Below, piece after piece: positions 18,142 through 25,784 of a stretch of 64,000 bases of DNA (positions are counted from its first letter, which is position 1; the number at the start of each line of letters is the position of its first letter). The notes beneath the pieces are model-generated. The model was not told the origin of the DNA. It made no database searches and was given only the letters and a program-made list of their open reading frames with translations. Origin of the DNA: Myxococcus dinghuensis (lineage in GTDB: Bacteria; Myxococcota; Myxococcia; Myxococcales; Myxococcaceae). The stretch spans positions 310,001 to 374,000 of the forward strand of contig NZ_JAKCFB010000003.1 in NCBI RefSeq assembly GCF_024198235.1, in the 5' to 3' direction. The position numbers were made by a program, and so were the translations under genes.

Positions 18142-18393
18142 TCAATGATCCGGAGAGGTGTTGCAACCACACTCACAGACACGGCCCTCCACGGTCGCTC
18201 CGAGGTCTCGCAGTTCGGCAATGAGCGACCTCGTATCCTCTCGTGAGAGGTTCCGGGCCGCGGTCATCGGTGGCGATCTGACGAGATCCAACACCTGTTT
18301 GGGGGCCGCTCCAAGGAGGGGCCGTATTCTGGCGGCGACCTGAAGGAAATTCGGGCCGGCATCAATCAACCGGACTTCAAAACTCATGGTCAT
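18142..18393 (-). CDS. Stand-alone ribosomal L7/L12 C-terminal-domain-like protein
   Basis: 83 aa. Residues 4-70 follow the bL12 C-terminal domain pattern: FEVRLIDAGPNFLQV, then KQVLDLVRSPP, then ELRDLGATVEG, which matches the GPNK...V, KEAKDLVE.AP and LEEAGAKVE segments of L12. The tail CECGCNTS has three cysteines and could bind metal. The N-terminal dimerisation domain of L12 is absent, so it is not a ribosomal stalk protein but belongs to the small L12-CTD-like proteins of unknown role. GGG lies 8 bp before the start. Confidence 0.6.
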   Translation of the reverse strand: MTMSFEVRLIDAGPNFLQVAARIRPLLGAAPKQVLDLVRSPPMTAARNLSREDTRSLIAELRDLGATVEGRVCECGCNTSPDH

Positions 18394-18430
18394 GCGCTAC
18401 CCTTTCAGGATGCCAAGAGCGCAGTAACTT

Positions 18431-18671
18431 CTCCTCCGCCCCAGGACTTCGCGAGACACCCCCTTGGGTCGAACTGCCGCCCCGCAGGTTCGACAACGAC
18501 AATCCCTGCGAGTCAGTCACCATAGGTGTCGACGAGGGTCCAGGTCCCGGTCTCCAGGAGGCTGAGCGTTCCGCTGGCCTCCGTGCCGAAGCACTTCACC
18601 CGGGGGCGCACGAGGTGCGTCCCCAGGCTCGTCAGTTCGAAGAGGTGCTCGTTGCGTAGGGCCATGCCCCG
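18431..18671. repeat. Duplicated gene tail, copy 1
   Basis: 241 bp that recur at 20600-20840 (offset 2169) with about ten mismatches, so near 96% identity and in the same orientation. This copy is the intact one: it holds the last ~53 codons of the secreted-protein gene ending at 18513 plus 82 bp downstream of it. Confidence 0.9.
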
Positions 18672-19868
18672 ATAGGCCGCGCTGATGTAGCGCGTGGCGA
18701 AGGGCGAGCGGGCCTGGACGACGCCATCCTTCAGGACCTCGATTCGTAGATAGCAACTCATCGGCGCGGAGCCTGTCGTCCCCTCCCCCTGGAGCTGCGC
18801 GGCCACTCGGAGGACTGCGCGGTGATTCACCTCCACCGGGATGTCGCCCAGAGAGACCTCCACACCATCCGGCAGGACCTCCAGGTTGCGGGAAGGATAG
18901 AGGCGCTGGACGCGAACCAGGGGGAGCCCGGGGCCCACACTGGAAAAGACGAGCGCCTGGAGGTTCGCGAACTGGAGATTCGTCAGCAGCCCTTGCCCGT
19001 TCGCGCCATACACCTGGGCCTGGATGACCGACGACCGCGCCTCCCCCGCGTTGCGCGGCGACGCCCAGCCGAACGCGTTCTGCGTCAGTCGATAGTTCTC
19101 CGGGGTGGCATTCTCGGTCCGGACGGAGAGCCGCTGGTTGTTGAAGAAGACCTCGGTCCCGAACATGTCGATCGACGCCGTGCCGGGGCGGACTTCCGCC
19201 GCCCCCCGCGCCGTCAGGTAGACGCGGTCCGTCAGCGCGCGTGGCCCCAGGTCCATCTCGAGGAGGTTCACGCGAGAGAACGGCGCGTCGACGCCGAAGG
19301 AGAACGTCGAGCGATCATTCCTCGCCGACGACAGTGTGGTCAGCAACTGGCCCTCGCCGCCGGCGCCGGTCGGCCGATACCGCTCGAACATCAGGCGGGA
19401 GTATGAAGACCGATGGAAGGTCATGTCCGGCCCGTTCGTCTTGACCCAGAGCTGGAGCACCAGCGTCTGGTCGCGGTCGGCCAGCAGGAAGCCGTCCAGT
19501 TCGAGGCCGCCATGGTGGTTGCCGCCACGGCGCTTGAGGTCCTTGGAGAGCAGCGGCGACACGCGCGATGTGCCATTCGCCAGCCACACGGTGGCCCTCC
19601 CCGTGGACCCATCCAGCCGGTTCTCCGTAGCGAGCACCTGCCCCTTGAGGACGACGAGGTCCCCCGCCATCACGTCGAGCTCCCGGGAGATGAGCACGAA
19701 GGGCGTGTTCGCCTGGGACACCAGCACCAGGTCCTCATCGGAGGACTGAATCGTCTCCGTCTCGGCGAGCATCCACTCACCAGGACGGTCGACATATTGC
19801 GCCCGCGCCTCGAGAGCCGGAGCCAGGACCAAGAGGGGCGCGAGGACGAACGGCCACAGTGCCTTCAT
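18513..19868 (-). CDS. Secreted protein of unknown function
   Basis: 451 aa with a Sec signal peptide (PFVLAPLLVLAPALEARA, cut before QY). The mature part is beta-rich and hydrophilic without recognised motifs; it shows repeated short strands such as LVVLKGQVLATENR, GRATVWLANG and QTLVLQLWVKTNG. The only cysteines are two near the end (SCYLRIEVL, RVKCFGTEASG). No lipobox, so probably secreted or periplasmic. Its 3' end is duplicated 2.1 kb away. Function not inferable. Confidence 0.75.
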   Translation of the reverse strand: MKALWPFVLAPLLVLAPALEARAQYVDRPGEWMLAETETIQSSDEDLVLVSQANTPFVLISRELDVMAGDLVVLKGQVLATENRLDGSTGRATVWLANGTSRVSPLLSKDLKRRGGNHHGGLELDGFLLADRDQTLVLQLWVKTNGPDMTFHRSSYSRLMFERYRPTGAGGEGQLLTTLSSARNDRSTFSFGVDAPFSRVNLLEMDLGPRALTDRVYLTARGAAEVRPGTASIDMFGTEVFFNNQRLSVRTENATPENYRLTQNAFGWASPRNAGEARSSVIQAQVYGANGQGLLTNLQFANLQALVFSSVGPGLPLVRVQRLYPSRNLEVLPDGVEVSLGDIPVEVNHRAVLRVAAQLQGEGTTGSAPMSCYLRIEVLKDGVVQARSPFATRYISAAYRGMALRNEHLFELTSLGTHLVRPRVKCFGTEASGTLSLLETGTWTLVDTYGD

Positions 19869-20027
19869 GGGGCGTCAGGCTACCGTCTCTCCATCCGCGC
19901 CCCAAGCTCGAGCGCCCCCGGCGCCATCACGAGGGTGCTTTACAGTCTCGCCTACGGAGCCCAGACTCCGCGACACACCTCCGGAAGCTTCTGTCGCGAG
20001 GTGAATGAGGTCGCTGGAACGTCGAAG

Positions 20028-20597
20028 ATGCGGACTCGATACTTCAGGATCAAGGAAGCTGTGCCGGCCGGCGGTTGGTCCCTGGGACCCCTGTTGGACG
20101 GACAGGGCCAGGAGCTGGAAGACCCGACGGCGTTCACCTCGGGCCGACCCGTGCATGCCCCTGTCGGCCTGAGGATTCGTCTTCGAGAGACGGGGCGTCG
20201 GCGCGACTTCAATCTGGCGGGTGCCGACAGGACTCCCGTGGTCCACGTCAAGATGGCAGCGCTCTTGGAGGAGTATTCTCCCCAGGAAGTTCAACTGATG
20301 CCCGTGAGCATCCAGGGCTGCCGGGATGAGTACCGGGTTCTCGTGGCCACGACACTCATCCGATGCATCGATGACAAGGCATCTGAAGCGATACAGGTCT
20401 GGAAGCCAGAGGATAGACGACCGGACGAGCTTGGTCACTACCGCGACATCGTCGGGATGCGGATTGACCCGAGTCAGGTCGACGGCGCCCAGGTGTTTCG
20501 AATCTGGGGCTGGTCCGATGCGCTCATCGTCTCGGAGCACATCAAGCTGGTCCTGGAGCGCGCCCGGCTCACGGGAGCAGACTTCGAGGAAGTCTGA
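20028..20597 (+). CDS. Imm11-family (DUF1629) immunity-type protein
   Basis: 189 aa. The pattern MRTRYFRIKE, FNLAGADRTPVVH, LIRCIDDKAS, WKPEDRRPDELGHYRDI, GMRIDPSQVDG, WSDALIVSE matches the Imm11 proteins that are abundant in myxobacteria beside polymorphic toxins. In those loci it neutralises a cognate toxin. Here no toxin gene is adjacent: upstream is the minus-strand secreted protein and downstream is a duplicated gene tail. It is therefore an orphan, perhaps protecting against toxin delivered by kin. The ATG at 20028 has only a weak ribosome binding site. Confidence 0.75.
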   Translation: MRTRYFRIKEAVPAGGWSLGPLLDGQGQELEDPTAFTSGRPVHAPVGLRIRLRETGRRRDFNLAGADRTPVVHVKMAALLEEYSPQEVQLMPVSIQGCRDEYRVLVATTLIRCIDDKASEAIQVWKPEDRRPDELGHYRDIVGMRIDPSQVDGAQVFRIWGWSDALIVSEHIKLVLERARLTGADFEEV

Positions 20598-20599
20598 AG

Positions 20600-20840
20600 C
20601 TCCTCCGCCCCAGGACTTCTCGAGACACCTCCCTGGGTCGAGCTGCCGCCCCGCAGGTTCGACAACGACAATCCCTGCGAGTCAGTCACCGTAGGTGTCG
20701 ACGAGGGTCCAGATCCCGGTCTGAAGGAGGCTGAGCGTTCCGCTGGCCTCCGTGCCGAAGCACTTCACCCGGGGGCGCACGAGGTGCGTCCCCAAGCTCG
20801 TCAGTTCGAAGAGGTGCTCGTTGCGCAGGGCCATGCCCCG
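20600..20840. repeat. Duplicated gene tail, copy 2
   Basis: The second, truncated copy of 18431-18671. On the minus strand it encodes the last ~50 residues of the secreted protein (GMALRNEHLFELTSLG to LVDTYGD), cut off upstream. Its left edge begins 3 bp after the Imm11 stop and its right edge abuts the fragment of a solute-binding protein gene. Confidence 0.9.
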
Positions 20841-20841
20841 A

Positions 20842-20934
20842 GTCCGCCAGTTCGATGTCCGCGCCGGTAGCGCGATGTCCATCCCCGGTCCAATAGAACG
20901 GCGGCTCTTCGATGTAGGCGATTCTGACCTTCAT
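20842..20934 (-). pseudogene. 5' fragment of a solute-binding protein (SBP_bac_3-like)
   Basis: Thirty codons beginning MKVRIAYIEEPPFYW and reaching GADIELAD match the first strand and helix of bacterial extracellular solute-binding proteins of family 3. The real protein would run 220-260 aa. The frame is interrupted by the duplicated tail. A good ribosome binding site (GGAGGAGGAG) is still present upstream. It has no signal peptide, so the original product may have been a cytoplasmic or fusion variant. Confidence 0.6.
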
Positions 20935-21225
20935 GACCTTGCTCCTCCTCCAAGGACTGGATGGTCGGCCAGAGAACACGGCGGTGTCGAAGGAACGGAA
21001 GCCCAGGCACGCTGCACGCCAGGGGAAGATAGCCACGCTCACCGGAACGCGGAATCGCTTTCGCGGAGTCAGGATGACCGCTGAATCTCGATGAAGCCGG
21101 CGCCCGGGCCGCGTGATTTTAGGAGCAAGAACCGGATTTCGAACCAAGCGGCTCTCGACTACTTCCTGTCCACGTCACCGAGCAACTCGATGACGTTTCG
21201 ACGTCGATGAAAGGACGCTCTCCAA
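20935..21225. other. Intergenic region with no recognised gene
   Basis: Contains the upstream region of the SBP fragment on the minus strand and the promoter area of the cyclase-like gene on the plus strand. No clear hairpin or promoter match stands out. Confidence 0.4.
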
Positions 21226-21675
21226 ATGAGCAAAGAGAATGAGAACAAGGCCGTCGTTGGTCGCTGGTTCACCGAGTTCTGGGGGAAGAGCGTGAACCTC
21301 GCGGTCGTGGACGAGCTCGCCGCGCCGGACATGCTGCTCAAGTACTCGCTTCACGCGCCTCGCCGAGGCCGAGCCGACATCAAGGCGTTCATGACCGATT
21401 TCCGCGAGGCGTTCCCTGACCTCAACTTCTGGGGAACGGCCGCGCTGATCGCAGAGGGAGACTACGTCGTCGGGCAGTGGGAAGGCGGCGGCACGCATAC
21501 CGGGCCCGCCTTCAAGGACTTCCTGCTCGGCGGCCTTCCCGCCGCGACCGGCCGCAAGATGCACTTCACCGGCACGACCGTGCTGAAGGTACTCAACGGC
21601 AAGATCGTCGAAGAGATCGGCCTGGACGATGGCCTCATGGCCATGACGCAGCTCGCGCTCGTCAAGGCGCTCTGA
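21226..21675 (+). CDS. SnoaL-like ester cyclase family protein
   Basis: 149 aa, single NTF2-fold domain: VGRWFTEFWG, VVDELAAPDMLLKYS, FPDLNFWGTAALIAEGDYV, and the C-terminal GKIVEEIGLDDG strand. The family includes polyketide cyclases and steroid isomerase-like enzymes, but most stand-alone members have unknown substrates. It is single, followed by a hairpin, and is intact, unlike the NTF2-like remnant at 13.5 kb. Confidence 0.8.
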   Translation: MSKENENKAVVGRWFTEFWGKSVNLAVVDELAAPDMLLKYSLHAPRRGRADIKAFMTDFREAFPDLNFWGTAALIAEGDYVVGQWEGGGTHTGPAFKDFLLGGLPAATGRKMHFTGTTVLKVLNGKIVEEIGLDDGLMAMTQLALVKAL

Positions 21676-22233
21676 CGTTGCACGACACCGATGTAGTTGG
21701 GCCGGCGTGCTCCTGAGAAGAACCGAGGCTCGCCCGAATCCCGGGGCGAGCCTCACCCATCCTCACCCGCGGCGAAGAACACGCATGTCTCATCCATTGG
21801 GGCGCTACACCCCCAGCGACAAGGCCATGACCCGCACGAGGACTCTCCGTTCCGACGGATGGCACCCGTCCTCAGGACCCGCGTGCCCCCACCGATTGCC
21901 AGCCTCCAGAGGAAGATGCCCCCGGGCCCGTTCGCAGCGATGTGACGGCTGTCGGGCCACAGCATCGGCGCCCTGACCGGATCCCCATCGGGTTCGCACA
22001 CATCGAGCCACTGGGGATGACGGCGCCACGTCTCTTCAGTCTCGACAGTGGCCGCAAACGAGAACCATTGAAGGTCGTTGGCGGCGCGCCTTTGGTAGCG
22101 CGCCGCCACGCCAGGCCCAGAAGCTCGTAGCGAACCGATCTGCCCCCGAAGTTTCCCGACTCACGGTCTCCGACAAGTGTCAGGACAGGAGCGATGTGGA
22201 AGCATGAGCCAACAACCGGAACGCTGGATTCCA
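21676..22233. other. 558-bp region without a recognised gene
   Basis: After a terminator-like hairpin (21725-21754) the minus strand has an open frame (about 21753-22109) with a protein-like stretch (RRAANDLQWFSFAATVE, WRRHPQWLDVCEPDGD) that I could not assign. It may be a decayed gene or an uncharacterised small one. Nothing else is evident. Confidence 0.35.
21725..21754 (+). terminator. Hairpin after the SnoaL-like gene
   Basis: GAGGCTCGCCC and GGGCGAGCCTC pair perfectly over 11 bp around an 8-nt loop. No T tract follows, as is common in high-GC genomes. Confidence 0.5.
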
Positions 22234-23274
22234 CTACCAGCCATTGCCTATCGGATTGCCACTCCTCACCCGCCACCCGAGACTGCCGGTCGGGTCGTAC
22301 TCGCCGAGGCCATTGTAACGGTACCAGAGCAAGTCGCCATTCTGCGCGACGGCGTAGAGCACCGTGCTGAACCCGGAGACGTCGGTGGTTCCCGCGGCGA
22401 GATGCAGGAAGTTCTGCCATCCACGGCCAATCGGGTTGCCTGAGTTCGGATGCCACCCCGTGCCCCCCCGCGGGTCCGCGACGCCCGTCCCGTTGTATCG
22501 GAACCAGCGCAGCGTGCCGTCGGTATTCACCACGAAGATATCGTGGGAGGCGACGATCCGCTGGACACCCGCAGCCCAGCCATTCCCCACGATGTTTCCC
22601 GAGTTCGGGTGCCAACCCGTCGCCCCGGATGGGTCGGACTGCCCTTCCCCAAGGTATTGGTACCAGCGAAGATTGCCATTGGGCTCGACGCCGAACAGGG
22701 TAATCGCCTTCGAGCGGCCCTGGCGAGGAATCGCGAACAGATTCACGAACCCGCTCCAGCCGTTGCCAATCGCGTTTCCCGAGTTCGGATGCCAACCCGT
22801 GGCCCCGGACCGGTCGGCCTGTCCATCGCCGAGGTACTTGTACCAGCGCAGGAGCCCGTCAGGCAGAACCGCGAGGACGACCCCATCCCCACCCCCGACA
22901 ACGTGCAAGGCGTGCTGCCACCCATTGCCGATAGGGTTGCCGGTGTTCGGGGCCCACCCCAGCGAACCGGAGCGATCCGCCTCGCCGTAGCCGGTATATC
23001 TGTACCAGGCGAGATCGCCATTCGTCCGGACCGTGAATATCCGTCCGACGTGGGGGAGGCCACTGTCGACCGGTGTGCTGCCATTGCCCGTGTAGAGCAG
23101 ACGGATCAAGCTGCTGCTGTAGCTCGCGGCAGAGATTGCTTCCTGTCGTGGGTCGCTCTCGTGTGCTGGGTCATCGACAGCCCTCGTTGTCTCGTCCACG
23201 CCCTCCGAGGACGCGATACAGCCGAGTAGACCTGCGCAACAAAGCATCGCGAGTACGGTCGCGCGCTTGAACAT
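22234..23274 (-). CDS. Tachylectin-2-like five-blade beta-propeller lipoprotein
   Basis: 346 aa with lipobox LLGC (Cys19). Five imperfect repeats, each ending with the signature W.P.(S/T)GN.(I/V)GNGW, have their final Trp at residues 119, 173, 233, 286 and 346. Blades also carry the NG.L.WYRY strand. This is the layout of tachylectin-2-like propellers, which bind GlcNAc or GalNAc. It is probably a surface lectin for glycan recognition, for example of prey or kin. The last blade ends exactly at the stop. A sigma-54-like promoter (TGGCACG, GC at -12) lies upstream. Confidence 0.9.
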   Translation of the reverse strand: MFKRATVLAMLCCAGLLGCIASSEGVDETTRAVDDPAHESDPRQEAISAASYSSSLIRLLYTGNGSTPVDSGLPHVGRIFTVRTNGDLAWYRYTGYGEADRSGSLGWAPNTGNPIGNGWQHALHVVGGGDGVVLAVLPDGLLRWYKYLGDGQADRSGATGWHPNSGNAIGNGWSGFVNLFAIPRQGRSKAITLFGVEPNGNLRWYQYLGEGQSDPSGATGWHPNSGNIVGNGWAAGVQRIVASHDIFVVNTDGTLRWFRYNGTGVADPRGGTGWHPNSGNPIGRGWQNFLHLAAGTTDVSGFSTVLYAVAQNGDLLWYRYNGLGEYDPTGSLGWRVRSGNPIGNGW

Positions 23275-23349
23275 CGACGACTCCCGGTGAGTGATTCGAA
23301 GGCAGGACGCGTCGTGACGTGTCCGCCTCGGTATGTATTGTGTAGCGGG

Positions 23350-23364
23350 GCGTGGGACGTGCCA
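23350..23364 (-). promoter_or_regulatory. Sigma-54-type promoter upstream of the tachylectin gene
   Basis: On the minus strand it reads TGGCACGTCCCACGC: a perfect -24 TGGCACG and a GC at -12 separated from GG by exactly ten bases. Expected start near 23338, leaving a ~64-nt leader before the ATG at 23274. The -12 lacks the usual TT. Confidence 0.6.
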
Positions 23365-23382
23365 ATCCCTAGAGTTAGGGAT
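23365..23382. terminator. Small hairpin between PP2C and tachylectin genes
   Basis: ATCCCTA and TAGGGAT (7 bp, perfect) around GAGT. It lies downstream of the PP2C gene on the minus strand and abuts the sigma-54 promoter. It may be a terminator, or an operator next to that promoter. Confidence 0.35.
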
Positions 23383-23420
23383 GGGAATGGCTCAACAACA
23401 TCGGGAGAGCCAGGACGGAG

Positions 23421-24059
23421 TCAAGGGACTGGAACGCTCGGGCGGCAAAGGACGAGTGCCACGTCATCCGGGAGCGCGCCACTCGCGAGTCGAGGCAGCG
23501 CGGCCAGCGTGAGCACTGCTGCGTTTGCGTCGGCGAGGCCCGCGTGCTCCTGGATGCGACGGAGGTCGACGTACTTGAACAAACCGTCGGATCCGCCAAC
23601 GAGAACGCCGCCGCTCCACGCGAGGTCGAAGGTGACGGGCCGCGCCTGCCCACTGCCGAGCAGGGGCTTGCGGTGTTGATGCTCCGTCAGCGCGGTCGAT
23701 GCGCCTCCGTGGAACAGCCACAGCTCCGAGTCCCCCACGCTGGCCCCCACCACGCGCCGCCGGGTGACACAGGCGACCAAGGCGGTGGTTTCTCCGCCTC
23801 GTCCCGAGGCCACCTGCTCCGCATCGCAGCGCACCAGCACATCGCGCCAGGTCTCCTCACGTTCCACGTCGGCCCCGGCGTCCACGGCGTCCTGGACGCC
23901 ACGCAGCACGGCCTCCGCGGCCTCGACGCCACGTCGGGAGTTCCCCGCCCCATCCGCCACCACGAGCACTGTCGCGTCCCCTCGCGTCAGCACCAGCACG
24001 CGGTCCGCCCCCACCTCGCCCGCCGGTTCCACATGCCACGCCGTCTCGAAATCGCTCAT
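23421..24059 (-). CDS. PP2C-like serine/threonine phosphatase
   Basis: 212 aa from ATG 24059, or 215 from the in-frame start three codons upstream. PP2C motifs: VVADGAGN (motif II, DG), GETTALVACV, GASVGDSELWL and the C-terminal LPDDVALVLC. The metal-coordinating Asp and Gly residues are present, but it is short for the family and the first motif is weak. It probably acts on Ser/Thr phosphoproteins, which are many in myxobacteria. Gene is 146 bp upstream of the tachylectin gene on the same strand. Confidence 0.85.
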   Translation of the reverse strand: MSDFETAWHVEPAGEVGADRVLVLTRGDATVLVVADGAGNSRRGVEAAEAVLRGVQDAVDAGADVEREETWRDVLVRCDAEQVASGRGGETTALVACVTRRRVVGASVGDSELWLFHGGASTALTEHQHRKPLLGSGQARPVTFDLAWSGGVLVGGSDGLFKYVDLRRIQEHAGLADANAAVLTLAALPRLASGALPDDVALVLCRPSVPVP

Positions 24060-24529
24060 GGGTCGCATTCAGTAACGACTCTCACATGCCATCGACCGTA
24101 CGTCGTCCCACTCCAGCAGCCCACGCCCCTGCTGACGCCTTGCCGACAAGCCTGTTGACCCACATTTCGATGCACACGAACACTCCCGCCGGTAGGTCCC
24201 AGGCCCGCGCGCAGCCCTGGGACGAGCCTTGAAGGACTCCACGCCCTGTAGAACGGCACGGACGGCTCGTGGGACGCCCCACACGTGCCGCCCTGAATAG
24301 CGATGCGGCCCCCGTCGCTCCCCGCTTGAAGCGCAGGCTGAACGACGAGTCAGCCCCAGGTTGGGTTCGGGGCTTCGACTCGCGGAGCCCGTACCTGGCA
24401 ACATCCCGGGCCCGCTGGTTGCGCGTCATGTGCACGCGTCTCGCCGGATGACGAGACGCCCCCGGAAGACATGAGTCCGGACCACGAGGACGAGCCCAAG
24501 CCGCGCAACCGTTGCGGTATAGCGAACGC
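24060..24529. other. Intergenic stretch without a recognised gene
   Basis: Several overlapping minus-strand frames are open but none has a protein-like composition or a good start. It should include promoters for the PP2C gene (minus) and the hypothetical gene at 24530 (plus). Nothing else recognised. Confidence 0.4.
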
Positions 24530-25441
24530 ATGACGTCCTCTCCTCCCCCTCCCCCAGGCGCCATTGCCTTCGTGGCGCACTGGCGCGAGCTGTTCGATGC
24601 CTGTGACTGGTCCGGCCTGCGGGCGCACGAGCATCCCGACTTTCCCGAGGCCGGCCCTCCCCGCCAGAACGACAGCTTCATCCGCGGACTCGGCAAGGAC
24701 GGCTTTCGCGTCAAGAGCGCGACGCTGAAGCCCTTCGTGCAGCCCCGGTGGTCCATCTTCCGCACGCAGCGCCTGCATCCGCAGCCAACATACTGGTGTG
24801 ACCTGGTGTTGATGAACGAGAAGGGCCACGAGACCGAGGCCTTCATCGCACTGGCCCCGTGGGAGGGCACCGAGGGTGCCTTCCGCGCCTCGTACTACGT
24901 CGAGCTGCCCCCGAAGAAGAAGGTCGCCCCGTTGGACTTGGGCAAGGAGCGCCAGCGCGTCGCGAAGTTCCTCGCCAAGGCAGTGAAGGCCTTCGCCCGG
25001 CGCCAGGACACACGGCCGCTCCAGCGACTGGAGCTCATGTACTCCACCGACAACGGGACGCTGAACGTGTGCTTCGATCTCGACCCGACGGCCGAGCCGG
25101 GACGTGGCACCGCAATGACTCACTTCGGCTTCGCGGAGCTTCTCGTCCCTCGGTGGGCCGACGTGAAGGAGCACAGGCCGCCCCTGGTGGGCCTCGATGG
25201 CGCGAGACTCGCGGCCCGCGCGGATGAGACCTGGGGCACACCCGAGGCACACGCGCGGCTCGAAGAGTTCCTGGGGAAGATGCTCGTCGCGACGCTTCTC
25301 GAGATGCGCGCCAGCGGCCAGTTCGAGGCCCTGCGCGCCTCGGCCACGGCAGAGCTGGGTGTCGAGGAGTACGAAGGCCACTTCGGCTGGCCCGACTACG
25401 AGGAGCGCGGGCGCGAGAACAGGATTGTGTCGTCCCCGTAG
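24530..25441 (+). CDS. Hypothetical protein
   Basis: 303 aa, not assigned to a named family. It begins MTSSPPPPPGAIAF and has the pattern of a globular cytosolic protein, with a mixed alpha/beta core (SIFRTQRLHPQPTYWCDLVL, YSTDNGTLNVCFDLD) and a helical, acidic end. No signal peptide or membrane segment. Single gene; no operon partner. Confidence 0.65.
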   Translation: MTSSPPPPPGAIAFVAHWRELFDACDWSGLRAHEHPDFPEAGPPRQNDSFIRGLGKDGFRVKSATLKPFVQPRWSIFRTQRLHPQPTYWCDLVLMNEKGHETEAFIALAPWEGTEGAFRASYYVELPPKKKVAPLDLGKERQRVAKFLAKAVKAFARRQDTRPLQRLELMYSTDNGTLNVCFDLDPTAEPGRGTAMTHFGFAELLVPRWADVKEHRPPLVGLDGARLAARADETWGTPEAHARLEEFLGKMLVATLLEMRASGQFEALRASATAELGVEEYEGHFGWPDYEERGRENRIVSSP

Positions 25442-25784
25442 CGCCACGCCTTGGAGGCACGGCTCGGAGTCCCCATCGCGCCGCCGGTCCGTATATTCAT
25501 CCGAATGAGCGTCACGTCAGACAGGCACCGAGGACCCGCTCGGATGTGCGGGACAACCCCCGGCCTAGCTACCACGTCCCCGCGCCAGGACACCGCCGGC
25601 ATCAAGCAGGCCATTCGGATGCACGAGCCCTGCGACGCGCCTTCCAACGCTGGACGGAGATGAGCCCCGGGAACATCGGCCTGTGAGTCGAGGGCTCGAC
25701 GGGCTCGCGCCATGTCGGACGCCCCAATGAAAACGGCGGCCCTCCCTGAGGAAGGCCGCCGCTCTCACTGCTTCGTGCTCAGGG
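25442..25784. other. Intergenic region with terminator
   Basis: No gene seen in 343 bp except the minus-strand terminator at 25730-25761, which ends the protease/lipoprotein operon. The rest shows no clear motif. Confidence 0.5.
25730..25761 (-). terminator. Intrinsic terminator of the protease-cohesin operon
   Basis: On the minus strand a 12-bp stem (one G-U or mismatch position) with a TCAG loop, arms at 25750-25761 and 25734-25745, is followed by TTTTCATT. It begins 24 bp after the lipoprotein stop. A clear T tract makes this the best terminator in the window. Confidence 0.75.

Noticed and set aside
19869..20027. A toxin gene partner for the Imm11 protein
   Set aside because: The 159-bp gap upstream and the 3' side carry no open frame on the plus strand that could encode one.
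24060..24529. Several minus-strand frames reading through the gap between the PP2C gene and the hypothetical gene
   Set aside because: No start with a binding site, and composition is not protein-like.
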